Assembly (NCBI GenBank): GCA_003439945.1
Contig: QVRM01006467.1
Coordinates: 156,001-220,000, forward strand
Direction of reading: 5' to 3'
Source: Dermanyssus gallinae
Taxonomy: Eukaryota > Arthropoda > Arachnida > Mesostigmata > Dermanyssidae
Length of the DNA: 64,000 nucleotides
Shown here: one piece after another, positions 22,830 to 33,419 of the stretch
How the letters are laid out: every line of letters starts with the position of its first letter
How positions within the stretch are numbered: position 1 is the stretch's first letter
Made by a program: the position numbers and the translations under genes
Notes under the pieces: model-generated
Databases searched by the model: none
The model's input: only the letters and a program-made list of their open reading frames with translations
Told to the model about the DNA's origin: nothing

Positions 22830-23790
22830 TGATTAAAGAGTGTCCCGAAACACCGTGTATACCGTTGATTACACAAGGGGTGTCAAAAGTCCAAGATGAC
22901 CTCCGTTAGGGAAGGCCTTCGACTTCAATTACAGAAGACAACATTGAAAAAGTTCGTAATATCGTAGGTAACGATTTCAGAAATCCTATCAGTGAGATAG
23001 CTAAGGAATTAAAGATATCTTATGAATCATTTGTAACAGTCTTGGTCTAGTTTTTATGCGTAAGAAGACTAGCAGCAAAGTTCGTTTTAATAATGTTAAG
23101 TTTACAGCAAATTAACGTCCGGTGGGTCCGTTGCGTCCGCAAACGTTCGAATTGAAATTTTAGTCGGTAACAAAAGGGCCTGGATTGCTCCAGAGAGTGA
23201 TAACAGGACAAATCATAGGCATATGATTACGGTATCGCGGCCAAAGCCCAATCCTCCCGGTAGTGCTCCTATGGAGAGAGTCGATCAACAAAACTCAGAC
23301 AGAGCAGATCCAACACCAAGATTCTTTTGACTGTTTTTCGATTACGATGGAATCATCTTCCACGAACTTTGCCACCTGGCTCATTGGTCAATAAGGAATA
23401 CTACTTTAAAGATTGCACAAGAACGTCTGACGCAAGAGGCCTGAACTCTGAGCAAACAACTCTTGGATTCCTCCCACCACGCACACATCGTTACTGATAT
23501 TGGATTCTTTAATGAAAAAAAAAAATTCATTCCCGCAACTTCCTTATTTACCGGATCTCTATGCGACTTTTTTCTGTTTCCACAGATTGAAAGAGACAAC
23601 GTTTCAAGGCTTTAAGAAAGATAGAGGAATATCATACACCAATAGAAGCAACTCAACTCAATTCCACAAGACGCCTTTAAAAAACTAAGTGCGAAGTGGG
23701 AGAGAAGTGAGCACGAGTGCATTGCAGTGGGCATGAACTATTATAAAGGAAACTAAAACACTTTAGAAGAATAAATAAAAAAGATTTTTT
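22830..23790 (+). pseudogene. Decayed mariner-family transposase
   Basis: Fragments in changing frames follow the order of a mariner transposase. Near 22930-23035 is a helix-turn-helix stretch (EDNIEKVRNIV, then EIAKELKISYES). Near 23325-23400 is VFFDYDGIIFHEL, then LVNKEYYFKIAQERL. The segment that normally holds the second catalytic Asp reads SWIPPTTHTSLLI and has lost it. The YSPDLAP-like end reads YLPDLYATFFCF (about 23541-23576). Several stops and frameshifts make it inactive. I could not locate terminal inverted repeats. Confidence 0.7.
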
Positions 23791-23833
23791 TGAAAATATG
23801 TATAAGACATTTTCGATATATATATATAGGATG

Positions 23834-24690
23834 CCCACACCCAGTTTGGCCAGACGATGAGGGGGGTTGTAAATTTACTTATAATAAGAATTTTTCCAAT
23901 GGAATGGGGGGATGTCTTGTATAGAAGTGACAGTAAAAAGAAATGGATTAAATATGAAATTTCATTATACCAATGTGACTGGCCGTTGACTAATTGAGGG
24001 TAGTTAGTCGTATCGAGTATGTTAGAAACGATCGAGATTCAGTGCAGTTTCGTTTTTATTGACGTTTAATGCCAACCAATGCCACAACGCCTATGAATCA
24101 CACGTATTCAGGGGAATGCGCATTTTATGGAAACCATTATGGTATGGTGGTTCAGTGCGATGCGTAAACATCGTGAGCTGTTTTTCACATCCTCGACGCC
24201 GGATTTCTATAGATTCCGATGTTAATAGAGGACGGGGGGGGGGGCGTTAGCGAATGGGGTATCGTTTATACCTGGCGGGGTTCCATGTGGCGAATAACAA
24301 ATGGTGGTCAAAACTAGGTGGCCACATATATGCCGTATAGAGTTTCGCTTGACTTAGCATCGGCTAATTTATCGATCTCCCAGGATAGCGTCGAGACATA
24401 CCGTACCGAAGCGTCGTTGTGTGCTGGTGTTCCACTGCGCTGGAACAACATCCTCGAGCGAATACTTTCTGTATTTTTTTCTCAGAAGGTATTTTATTAA
24501 ATTATTAAACAAAAATTAAATAATCAGAAAAGCCATGAGCCATATACGATCGTATATGGCTCTGCTCATATAAAACTCTATAGAAATCTGGCACAGGGGG
24601 AGGCTTACGGTAATCATACAACAAATTCGATCAACAAATCATACAACACCACGGATTTGGTGCAAATCGCCAGATGCACATTTTCCTGAA
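23834..24690. other. No gene; contains one perfect 26-bp palindrome
   Basis: AT-rich sequence. The only structure seen is the palindrome at 24537-24562, listed separately. Confidence 0.4.
24537..24562. repeat. Perfect 26-bp palindrome
   Basis: The half-site GAGCCATATACGA is followed directly by its reverse complement, with no loop. It could bind a dimeric protein or extrude as a small cruciform. Confidence 0.85.
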
Positions 24691-24786
24691 CGAGTTTTAC
24701 GTACATTTTAAGGGCGAGTTTTACGTACATTTTAAGGGCGAGTTTTACGTACATTTTAAGGGCGAGTTTTACGTACATTTTTAAAA
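24691..24786. repeat. 24-bp tandem repeat, 4 units
   Basis: Units starting CGAGTTTTACGTACATTTTA lie at 24691, 24715, 24739 and 24763, nearly identical. They are followed by an inverted piece of the unit (TTAAAATGTAC...GTACATTTTAA). No spacers exist, so it is not a CRISPR array. Confidence 0.92.
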
Positions 24787-24932
24787 TGTACAGGCGTACA
24801 TTTTAAAACGTTACTGGTTTAAAAAAGGGTATATCACAGGATCTCGATTTATGCGAAGTTATCTAATACGACTATTTGCCGCAAGCCAACGTTGCATGTT
24901 GAACTGTTCTCCAAACACCCTGCTTGAGTTTT

Positions 24933-24957
24933 TATATATATATATATATATATATAT
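24933..24957. repeat. (TA)n tract at the 5' boundary of the R2-like element
   Basis: About 12 TA units. Coding-like retrotransposon sequence begins just after it. Confidence 0.95.
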
Positions 24958-27002
24958 CGGCTTGGACTAGGCTTGGACGGGATTTATATAATAATAACGA
25001 AACGCCTAGAGAAATTGACCACCTTTTAGCTTCTAAATTTAACTCACGCACACCTGGGGCAATTAGAAGCCAACGTAATTCTCAGGCGCATAAGGATCTG
25101 GTAGAGGACCTCCGCAAAAAGAGGTCTCACCTGGATTCCAACCCTGACGGAAATTCCTGGGCCTAGTCGGCCTCAATACTCTGAATTAGATGGCCCCTAT
25201 AATCCCTCCCAAAAAGATATTATTATATCCAAAATACAAGCCCTCACAAACACATTTCCCAAACGCAACATAAGTTTAACAGACCTTACTCATCTGTCAA
25301 ATATAATTTGCTCAGGTGTGGACCACACTATCGCCTTAAACGACTTTCTGAACAAACGTTTTGCACACACTGCCCGACGTCGTGCCTTTAGAGAAACACC
25401 TTCCACTGGAGCGCGAGTATCTAAAAGGCAACAGCGACGTCAAGATTACGCAACCACTCAAAAACTTTTTAGCCAAAACCGATCCAAATGCGCTCATGAG
25501 GTGCTGGAGGGCAAACACACCATACACAACATGCAGGCCACCGAAGTTGTAGAACACTGGGCCCATACAATGACACAACGACCCCCTGAACCATTCCCTT
25601 GCCCTGTATACACTCCCAACTCTGATCTTTTCGAGGTTTGCCTCCCTATCTCCCTAAAGAAAACCCATGTAGCTCTCCGTGGACCTTCTAAAGCACTAGA
25701 CTTGGACGGGATTTGTCTTTTGTCCCTCCGTAAACTCCCGTTAGAAGTAGCCTGTTGTCTTCTTAACATACTATTAATTAGCGATATTGCCACAGCCCAT
25801 GAAACTGCTCACTTAGCGTTCATGCCTAAAATTAACAATGCCACATCCCCAAGCAATATGCGACTCCTATCTATTAGCTCATACTTACAACGAACGCTTA
25901 GCAAAATTCTCTCTAGACGCCTCCAGAACTCTATTAAGCTTTTCCCAATCCAGCAAGCGTTTCTCCCTATAATGGTACTTTTGAGAAACTTGCGGTTCTG
26001 GAAGGCATCCTTAACGATGCCAAGCCTGCAGGACGTGAGCTCAGACTCGCTTCAATTGACCTCCGTAAGGCGTTCCAGATGGTGAGGCATGACTCCGTCC
26101 TGTGGGCACTCCGGACTCGCGGATACCCGGAGGTATTCATAAATTCTTCATCTAAAACTCTCATAGAATTTGGACAAGAATGTCGCACATTTCGGCCAAC
26201 TCGGGGTGTTAAGCAGGGAGATCCTCTGTCCCCCCTTTTATTTAATTTACTTCTCGACGACTTACTGACAACTTACTGATGACTTCCGCCTCATGGGCTT
26301 AGCCTTTGCGGATGATCTCATCCTCCTAGCCTCCACAAAATCTACTCTCCAACGGCTCCTTAATATTGCGGACACCCTTTTGAAATCCCGAGGCCTTAAA
26401 ATGAATACTAATAAAAGCTTCACTATCCCACCTATTTAATAGGAAAGAAGGTAAAGGTTTTATTAATACCGTACCAGAATTTAACGTTGGAGATCGGCAA
26501 TTGCCAGCTAAAGGTACGAGCGATCGATGGAGATATCTGGGAGTCGACTTTGACAGCAATGGCAGAGTTGACTCCACCAAGGATATACTCCTTGATTTAC
26601 TCAAAAAAATTCACATTAGCCCCCCTTAAACCCCACCAAAGACTCATATTTTTGAAAGACTTTCTCATTCCCCGCCTCCTATATAAACTGGTCTCCGGTC
26701 CCAGACCATCTCACGCACCCTTAGCGATCTAGATAAAGAGATCAGAGAGGTTGTTAAGCTGAAATGGCTGAATCTCGAAAACTCGGTGCCGAACGCCTAC
26801 CCGTACACGCCCACAACACACGGCGGCCTGGACATCCCCTGTTTCCAAACATTTATCCCCAGACTCCGCCTCTTCCGTCTGATAGCACTACAACACTCCA
26901 CGCACCCTGAAGTCCCGGTCTCAACAACGACACAACACCTTCGATGGGGCACATTTTTAAAAAGCGCACGAAACGCCCTTGTACATTACTGGATTAAGGG
27001 TA
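24958..27002 (+). pseudogene. R2-like ORF, reverse transcriptase part
   Basis: Frames shift repeatedly. Recognisable blocks are a pre-RT stretch SRTPGAIRSQRNS (about 25045), a finger motif KALDLDGI (about 25690), RLLSISSYLQRTLSK (about 25860), motif A IDLRKAFQMVRHDS (about 26055), motif B GVKQGDPLSPLLFN (about 26202), the catalytic box FADD (26305-26316) and the thumb region (26490-27000), which ends GMPYLS at the insertion. Interruptions occur near 25165, 26050-26080, 26278, 26440 and 26730. The FADD aspartates remain. Confidence 0.85.
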
Positions 27003-27016
27003 TGCCCTACCTATCT
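27003..27016. repeat. Target-site duplication, left copy
   Basis: TGCCCTACCTATCT is repeated exactly at 27980-27993 and flanks the nested R1-like element. The 14-bp length suits apurinic-endonuclease-type LINE insertion. Confidence 0.93.
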
Positions 27017-27979
27017 TTTTTTTTTTTTTTTTTTTTTTTGTTCTGGGAGGTTTCGGTAATGCATGATGCACATGCGCCACTAGCAGCCTGCGTGACTAGT
27101 GTGAGACTCGCAAACCCACTAAACCCGGATTCCTCCCCACCCCCCCAGGCTCGGTATTACTTTGGCATTACATCGAAACCGTGGGAGAGGCGTCCCTGCC
27201 GTTCTCCTTCAATCAGCTCTATCCCTGACTATCATCCCGCATGTCTACCTGCGGTTGGATAGGGGGATGCCATTTTGTAATCCGTCCTGTGAGGGTGCGT
27301 CGAGACCATGAGGGCCTGGCTGCTCCCCACCCCCTCCCCCCTCCCTCGGCTCCTCGTCTCGACCACTCTCCCGAGAGACCCGCTCAAACCTCTCCCGCCT
27401 GGCCGTTTCCTTGGCTGTCTTGAGTGTCAAAACAGCGTCGAACAAGTTCGTCGCCTCCCTCCATGCCTCCGCCGAAGTCATCATATGGGAGACCACCTCT
27501 TTGATGGGTCGGCCCCTCACAGCGGTTGGTGCTGCGTCCCGTGCTTCCCTGAGAGCATCACACCGCAGAACAGTATGCTCTACGTTGTCCGTTTCTCCAG
27601 AGTCGCACAGTACGCAGATATCGCTGATGGCCTTCTTGATCCTTGACAGGTAGCTCTGGAACTGGCCGTGTCCGGTCAGAACCTGAGTCGTCCAGTAGGA
27701 AAGCTCCCCGTGTCGGCGGTCATACCATACCCTGAGGTCCGGTATCAGACTCTTGGTCCAGCTCCCTGTGGTCACACCGGGTCTTACCTGCGCCCATTCC
27801 TCATGCCAGGCCGATATGGTGGCACTCCTGGCCCTGGTGAGATCCAGACCTTCGTCTAGATACATTTTACTTCGTTCAGCCATTAGGAGGTCCCATGGCA
27901 GCATTTTGGCTAGGACCAGGAGAGCTTCGGTCGAGACTGTTCGATACGCCCGGCTTACCCTGATTGCCAGCGTTCGTTG
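27017..27979 (-). mobile_element. R1-clade non-LTR retrotransposon, 5'-truncated, copy 2 (nested)
   Basis: Oriented opposite to its host. The T run at 27016-27039 is its poly(A) tail, followed (leftward 3' to 5') by the 3' UTR and the ORF2 C-terminus, with truncation at 27979. A 14-bp target-site duplication surrounds it. It extends about 135 bases further upstream than copy 1 (963 versus 827 bp). Because it interrupts the R2-like ORF, it arrived later. Confidence 0.95.
27245..27978 (-). pseudogene. R1-like ORF2 C-terminus (truncated)
   Basis: The open frame of about 244 residues begins RTLAIRVSRAYRTVSTEAL, which is the R1/TRAS-type segment after the thumb, then LPWDLLMAERSKMY, TQVLTGHGQFQSYLSRI and the CX2CX9HX4C motif. 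No stop codon interrupts it. Amino-acid differences from copy 1 seen by eye are Val/Ala in EEW(V/A)QV and Ala/Val in DLR(A/V)WYD. Confidence 0.9.
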
Positions 27980-27993
27980 TGCCCTACCTATCT
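27980..27993. repeat. Target-site duplication, right copy
   Basis: Exact repeat of 27003-27016. Confidence 0.93.
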
Positions 27994-28416
27994 GGTAAGG
28001 AGTATTTAAACTTACTAAAGCGCAGGATCAACGCACTACCAACGCGTGCCAGATTGGCCAGGGGACGCCCGGGCTACAGCAAACGTTGTAGGCACGGGTG
28101 TCATGAGCCTGAGATGTTGGCTCATGTCGCTCAGATGTGCGATATAATACACAAACAAACTATAAAGAGACATAACGACGTCTGTGATCGCGTGGCGCGT
28201 CTTCTCCGCGAGAGGGGTCATAAGGTGGTTCGTGAGCGAGTATTCCGTCGACCGGGCGCACCGAGTCTAAAGCCCGACCTCATAATAACACCTACCGAGG
28301 TCTGGGTTTTAGATGCCGAGGTTTGCGGCCCGAACAGGGCCCTTGCAAAAGCGCGGCGGGACAAAATCACCAAATATGACGTCGAGTTCCTAAGAGCGGC
28401 GCTCCTCGACCCGTAA
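27994..28416 (+). pseudogene. R2-like ORF, CCHC motif and restriction-like endonuclease
   Basis: After the insertion the frame resumes with GKEYLNLLKRRINALPTRAR, typical of R2. A CX3CX7HX4C motif follows (C, C, H, C of CRHGC...H...C). Then comes the PD-(D/E)XK-type endonuclease with KPD (about 28270-28278), VLDAE (about 28309-28323) and a downstream K-rich helix ending ITKYD. This enzyme nicks the target DNA in R2 elements. The segment is uninterrupted through the stop near 28416, and key residues appear intact. Confidence 0.88.
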
Positions 28417-28549
28417 AAACCTTGCAGATTTGGATCCACCACTATCTCCATGAGTGGTGTATGGGACTCCGAATCTGCGAGTACGCTCTTGGGGCTCGGC
28501 GTCACAAAGAGGAATCTTATGAATCTTACCGTCTTAACGCTGCAAGGAA

Positions 28550-28724
28550 CCTTGAGGATATACCGCCCGCACCGGGTCCATAAGAGCGGGGGCTACCATC
28601 AAGCAAGAACACGGACAGCCGATTCTTAACCTCACGTGACACCTTTTTACCACAATTTTTCTTAAGGCAAGCACTGCCGAGCGTACAAACGTATTGTAAA
28701 TGATTAATAAATCATGACAATATT
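28550..28724 (+). other. R2-like 3' UTR end, conserved with 40126-40291
   Basis: About 170 bases run from CTTGAGGATATA to the (TA)n junction and match 40126-40291 at roughly 80% by eye, with short indels. R2-type reverse transcriptases recognise their 3' UTR RNA to start integration, which would explain conservation of this piece. It ends with TTAATAAATCATGACAATA. Confidence 0.85.

Positions 28725-28727
<3 letters not shown>

Positions 28728-28762
<35 letters not shown>
28728..28762. repeat. (TA)n tract at the 3' boundary of the R2-like element
   Basis: About 17 TA units immediately after the R2-like 3' end. Confidence 0.97.
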
Positions 28763-28765
<3 letters not shown>

Positions 28766-29087
28766 ATTACCAGTAATAAAAGTGGTTGCAGTAGATCTTG
28801 TTGTTATTGTTGTTGTTGTCTTTGCTGTTTTAATAATTATGCAAATCGCTCTCGTACACCGTAACTAGGCCGTCTCTCTTCACACAGATGGGTCAGGCGG
28901 ACATTTCGCCTAAATGTGAGTCAAACTGCCACTAGAACGGATGCCATCGTCATCAGCTCCTTGTGTGCGGCTGTGCATGTCACGAGAACACTATTACTCT
29001 TCATAACTGCTGCTGCTTCTAAATACATCTATGGCTATGCCCTCAAATTATTGTAGTTGAATAGGTACTAGTGTTAGTATCTATCTG
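28763..29087. other. No recognisable feature
   Basis: Short TTG run near 28799-28822, otherwise unremarkable. Confidence 0.4.
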
Positions 29088-29255
29088 AGTACAATAACCA
29101 CAGCAACAACAGCACAAACAACAACAAAAGCAGCAACAACAAAAACAAGAACACAAACAACAACAGCAGCAGCAGCAGCAGCAACAACAACACAAATAAC
29201 AACAACAACAACAACAACAACACAAGCAACAACAACAACAATACAAGCAATTACA
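29088..29255. repeat. (CAA)n/(CAG)n microsatellite
   Basis: Imperfect CAA units with a CAG core (about 29163-29184). Poly-Cys and poly-Val minus-strand frames are artefacts. Confidence 0.95.
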
Positions 29256-29444
29256 ACATCAGCAACAGCAGGAATTAGGCAGTCAAAACGGCTCACGTCT
29301 TGCTGAACGCTTCGCGGTCGTGCAGTGACAATTGTATATAGCACTAGACCCTTGTAGCAGTGTGCTTAAGATGTCGACCGCTGGGGGGGGGTTGCGTCAG
29401 GAATAAGGGTAGAGAGTGATCGAGGGCATAAAGTATGCACAAAC

Positions 29445-29445
29445 T

Positions 29446-29513
<68 letters not shown>

Positions 29514-29532
29514 AGAGAGAGGAGAGAGAGAC
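29445..29532. repeat. (TA)n-(GA)n compound microsatellite
   Basis: (TA)n interrupted once near 29457, then GAGAGAGAGG. Confidence 0.96.
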
Positions 29533-29599
29533 AGAAACAGATGGAAGTGAGAAACAAGTCGAACGAGGAAAAAGCCGAATGACACAGCGCCCTCACATT

Positions 29600-30376
29600 G
29601 ACAACTGCCACCACAGCAGCACTAACAGCATCAAGCGATACAAGCGAACAATACGATGAGGCCGACAATACAAACAACATCAACATCAACAACATTAGTG
29701 CAAACAAGGATAACGACACGAACTGGCATAAGATATTAGGAACAAAACCAACAGTGATAACAACAGTACCGGCATAGCAGCACTAACGTCAACAACAACA
29801 GTATTGAAGACAAAAAAAACGTAGCGGAGGACTTGATACTACGAATATTTTGCGTAAGTGCGTGGGTAGATGGAAAATATGGGTTGATAGAACGCAGAGC
29901 CATGTGTCCACGTAGTCCTGATTATGGCTGGTTGTTTGGCGGGCACAGTCATCCCGCAGCGATGGCGTACATTTCTAGCCACATACACCAACATATTTCA
30001 CTCGTTTGCATTAGCAGCTGCAGCGGTAACAACAGCAAAAGTAGCAACAACAACAACAAAATTAACAACGGCAGTGCAATCTCTCTATAGCAACTGATGT
30101 CTCTGCCGGCATGACACGAAAGACCACCGACAACGGTAATAACAGCAGGTACAATAACAACACTACTCCGATAGTCACACAGATAACAGCAGACACAGGC
30201 AGAATAGCAGTCGCAGCAGTTATAGGGTGACAAAGGCAACCACTGTATCAACAACAACAGCAGCAGCAGCAGCAGCAGCGGTCACTAACAGTAAAAATTA
30301 CATAAACAACAGCAATGCCTACGGTGTCGGTATAATGGCAACGGAACCAAGTCGCACAACAACAGCAGCAACAACA

Positions 30377-30411
<35 letters not shown>

Positions 30412-30415
30412 TATT
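29600..30415. repeat. CAA/CAG/TAA trinucleotide-rich block
   Basis: Diffuse AAC/ACA-rich sequence with denser runs at 30030-30062 (CAA), 30252-30280 (CAG) and 30375-30412 (TAA). Confidence 0.85.
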
Positions 30416-30965
30416 ATGAATATTACACATTTCGTACTAGTAACAAGAATTTAAGTTGTGTACTGAGAACAGATGCATGTTTGAAAACTCGCGTGTATTA
30501 ATAAGTACTAGGTAGTGCCACAAACAAGCCTAACTGCACGTTAATAGCACCTGTGGACAGCGATGACCACTGTGAACGCGACCCCACACAACAATGACTA
30601 CAATAGCTACAGTAGCATTAGTAAAATGAAACAAGAACGATAAGCAATAACAGTAAGAGTAACTACAATGATAATAGCAACAACAACAACAAATAAGCAA
30701 TAAAACACGAACACCGAAAATACCTAAAGTAGCCGTATGACAAGCCCGTATGATTTCTTTTGTTCGACTAGAAATTTCTACTTGTTTACCTTCGTACTTA
30801 CGCCGGCCCGTTCGAGACGATGCGGGATTATGACACGTACAGCATCAATTCGTTAGAAGCACTTCCACTCTGGCGTCGAGTTGATCGCTTATTGACTTAG
30901 GCAACTCTCTTTGAGCGTGATAGCGGTTAAACTGCGCACTACATGTAACCCGGTACATACATGCA

Positions 30966-30967
<2 letters not shown>
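30416..30967. other. No recognisable feature
   Basis: A-rich sequence with scattered CAA units. Confidence 0.4.

Positions 30968-31037
<70 letters not shown>
30968..31037. repeat. (TA)n-(GA)n compound microsatellite
   Basis: About 27 TA units followed by GAGAGAGAGAG. Confidence 0.97.
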
Positions 31038-31338
31038 TGTATAATGGAGATGATGAAACCAGCAACTCTAAAAAAGAAGTCGCAATTCTGGTCCCGGTGC
31101 GACACATGCCTATTGTCCTTGAATTGCAGTGAACTTGCAACTCGCATTGAAAAGCGGTGGTGACAAGCGCACCTGTTTCATGTCTGTCCTCAGCGACTAA
31201 TGCGACGAAAGGAGAGAAATAGATACAGACATAGATATAGACAGAAAGAGAGAGAGAGAGAGAAATAGAGAGAATACTGTAGACGAGTACTTGAAGCTTA
31301 TGCCATTCCAGCAGTGCGAATGAACTATTTCAGCTACT

Positions 31339-31353
31339 CTCGCAGAACAGGTA
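31339..31353. repeat. SINE target-site duplication, left copy
   Basis: CTCGCAGAACAGGTA is repeated exactly at 31530-31544. Confidence 0.92.
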
Positions 31354-31529
31354 AAGTTTTCGGGCTGACCCTCAGCCAAGATTTAACGTCCACGGAACTG
31401 TTTTTCACATTGCTTCATAGACGGACCCCCATAAATACAAATGTGCAACGGTGGGGCTCGAACCCGCGCACCTATGTGTCTCCTCCGGTTGCGAGGCGCA
31501 GACTTAAGCCACCACGCCACCGGGCTCGA
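31354..31529 (-). mobile_element. tRNA-derived SINE, family 2, copy A
   Basis: This 176-bp element lies between exact 15-bp direct repeats. On the minus strand it starts TCGAGCCCGGTGGCGTGGTG (A-box region), has a B box GGGTTCGAGCCCC about 55 bases later, then a body GCACATTTGTATTTATGG and an end GGCTGAGGGTCAGCCCG. The same order occurs on the plus strand at 50955-51128. The body is unrelated to SINE family 1. No long poly(A) is present. Confidence 0.88.
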
Positions 31530-31544
31530 CTCGCAGAACAGGTA
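31530..31544. repeat. SINE target-site duplication, right copy
   Basis: Exact repeat of 31339-31353. Confidence 0.92.
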
Positions 31545-32219
31545 CAACTGAGAATGTATAATGGCACTCTGTATATATCGTTACAACTTGTAGCGAGGAC
31601 GACGAGCATGGTACTCTTGTATGTGACTGAAGACGAGTAATACGTCAACTATCCTAGCGGAAACGGCTAGAGAGGAGATATAGACGTAACCTAAATGAAT
31701 AGCTACAGAGACCATCAATATATACAGCGGCAACAATGACTAAATGGCGGGCCGGCGGAGCGAAAAATAGACATTTTACAAGAACATTCGTAGCTTAACG
31801 GCTTCATCACGTATTGTGCAGCAGAAAAAGGGCTTTCATGACCCACAAGATTCATGTGTATGCATAAGATGTTAGTGTACAGACATATATGATCGTTATC
31901 ACGTTCGTTCACCAGCCGTACTCGAGTGCCTCTTTTAATACGGTACAGTATGGGAGGCACATCCGGAACCGACATCGGGAGAGGCGGGGGAAAACGAATT
32001 ACAGTGATCATATCACAAATCGAGCAACAATCGATTTGGTATCAAAATGATCGCCATGAAATGGACATTCTCGCTAATGTGTTTTTTATACACACATGTA
32101 GAAAACAACAAGCCGAAACAAGTCGTTTACCCCCTCTCCATTTCATTAAAAGAAGTTATATTTTAACGAGTTCGACAATCTCCTAAAATGTGACCTAGTC
32201 TTTTCTGAGAGATTATACA
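31545..32219. other. No recognisable feature
   Basis: Non-repetitive sequence without a recognised domain on either strand. Confidence 0.4.
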
Positions 32220-32391
32220 TTATATATATAAATATATATATAAGGTAGGTTTTAGTGAAAAGATACAAAACGCCGCAACAGCCAAACCGGTTAGAATCCG
32301 AATATGTCACCATCTAGCGTGGTCTTGCGCATGCCGGAGGAGAGAAGCAGACAGTTGTGTGTCCAATTGACGCGGCAGTGCGTGTAAGTTC

Positions 32392-32505
32392 AAAATGACG
32401 TTCTCATTGCAAAATTCAACAATTGAGGAACAGTGACGTGTTATCAGGATTTGGACTGCGGAAGGTGTTCAACCGGCCTACATTCATTGCCTAATTGTGC
32501 ACGAC
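32392..32505 (+). pseudogene. Mariner transposase N-terminal fragment (HTH_48-like)
   Basis: ATG at about 32394 opens MTFSLQNSTIEEQ, a TGA stop, then RVIRIWTAEGVQPAYIHC. This is the first helix-turn-helix typical of mariner-family transposases (EEQ..VIRF..AEG..P..IH). The coding match then ends. The left end is probably near the (TA)n tract at 32220-32244. Confidence 0.6.
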
Positions 32506-32684
32506 AGGTGGGGTTACTGGAAGGTGTGTGCGTGCGGTGGGTTCCGCGGAACAGCTGACTCTTGTCACAGCCGCAGGAATTCTGGAAACAGGGGATTGTT
32601 CGGTTCGTAAAGCAGTGGCATAGTTGTGCTCAGGCCTTGGAAAAGTACTTGAATAATACCCACAGTGTCGTTCCATGAACCCAT

Positions 32685-32685
<1 letters not shown>

Positions 32686-32721
<36 letters not shown>

Positions 32722-32817
32722 ATATATAAGGTGGGTTCATACAACAAAGTACAACACGACACTGTGAGTCTAAGTAAAGTATTTAATCTAAACGTAACCT
32801 CTTTCTCTCTCTCCGCC

Positions 32818-32860
<43 letters not shown>

Positions 32861-32890
32861 CATATATACATACACATATACACTCACATA
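32686..32890. repeat. (TA)n tracts and (CT)n-(TA)n compound
   Basis: (TA)n at 32686-32728, then (CT)n-(TA)n at 32803-32862 and a degenerate TACA/TATA stretch. Confidence 0.93.
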
Positions 32891-33415
32891 TATACATACA
32901 TGTGGTGTGTTTGTGTGCAGACGGGTGTTTACGTCTACGATCAAGGTCGACGAGAGAGGCTCAGCGCGTGGAGTGACCGCCATGGCCAGAGATGGATAGG
33001 CAGGCACATACATACATAGCTAGCTAGGTCGGGTAGGTCGGCACGTCTGTATGTTGACAAACGACTAAGCAGAGAGCAGTTATAGCACCAAGCACGGCTG
33101 GCTGGTGGGTGGGTGGGCGCTTGGGTGGTTGCGTTGTCGGAGGCAGGTTGCTTGGAAGGGAGGTTAGGCATGGAGAGATGTGTAGAGAGACGGGACAGCG
33201 GACCTGTTCGTTCCGGGCCTGGGCGCGCGACGTCCGTTCGAAACGCAGCCGGAAATTGTGTCGACGGCAGCGTTATTCGGTATCGCCAACAGCATTGGCG
33301 TCGGCGTCGCCCTGAGGAAGTGATAAAAAAGGATGGCGACGCTTAGTTTGTCTTGCAGCGCTGCGCAGCCACAGCGACGGCTCTAATGCACAGCGATACA
33401 ATCCGAGAGACAACC
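32891..33415. other. No gene; GC-rich middle
   Basis: Contains G/T-rich GGTGGGTGGG (about 33105-33118) and a CpG-rich section (33180-33300). No domain was recognised. Confidence 0.4.
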
Positions 33416-33419
33416 CAAT

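Larger units (their letters stand above)
24958..28727 (+). mobile_element. R2-clade non-LTR retrotransposon, 5'-truncated, flanked by (TA)n, interrupted by an R1-like insertion
   Basis: Excluding the insertion at 27017-27979 and one TSD copy, about 2.8 kb remains. In order it has a pre-RT region, reverse transcriptase motifs, a thumb, a CCHC motif, a restriction-like endonuclease and a 3' UTR. R2-type elements integrate by target-primed reverse transcription and usually sit in 28S rDNA. Here both ends abut TA microsatellites. The N-terminal zinc-finger/Myb part that reads the target in R2 is missing through 5' truncation. Several frameshifts and stops make the copy inactive. Confidence 0.85.

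Noticed and set aside
24691..24786. Possible CRISPR array
   Set aside because: The 24-bp units are contiguous with no spacers, and the genome context is eukaryotic.
24933..24957. 28S rDNA flank for the R2-like element
   Set aside because: No rRNA-like sequence was seen on either side; both flanks are (TA)n.
27308..27998. Plus-strand frames inside the nested element
   Set aside because: They are antisense to the conserved R1-like ORF; the same antisense frames occur at 20248-20853.
31440..31530. tRNA gene on the minus strand
   Set aside because: A and B boxes are present, but no anticodon arm of normal form, and the unit is bounded by a target-site duplication as a SINE.
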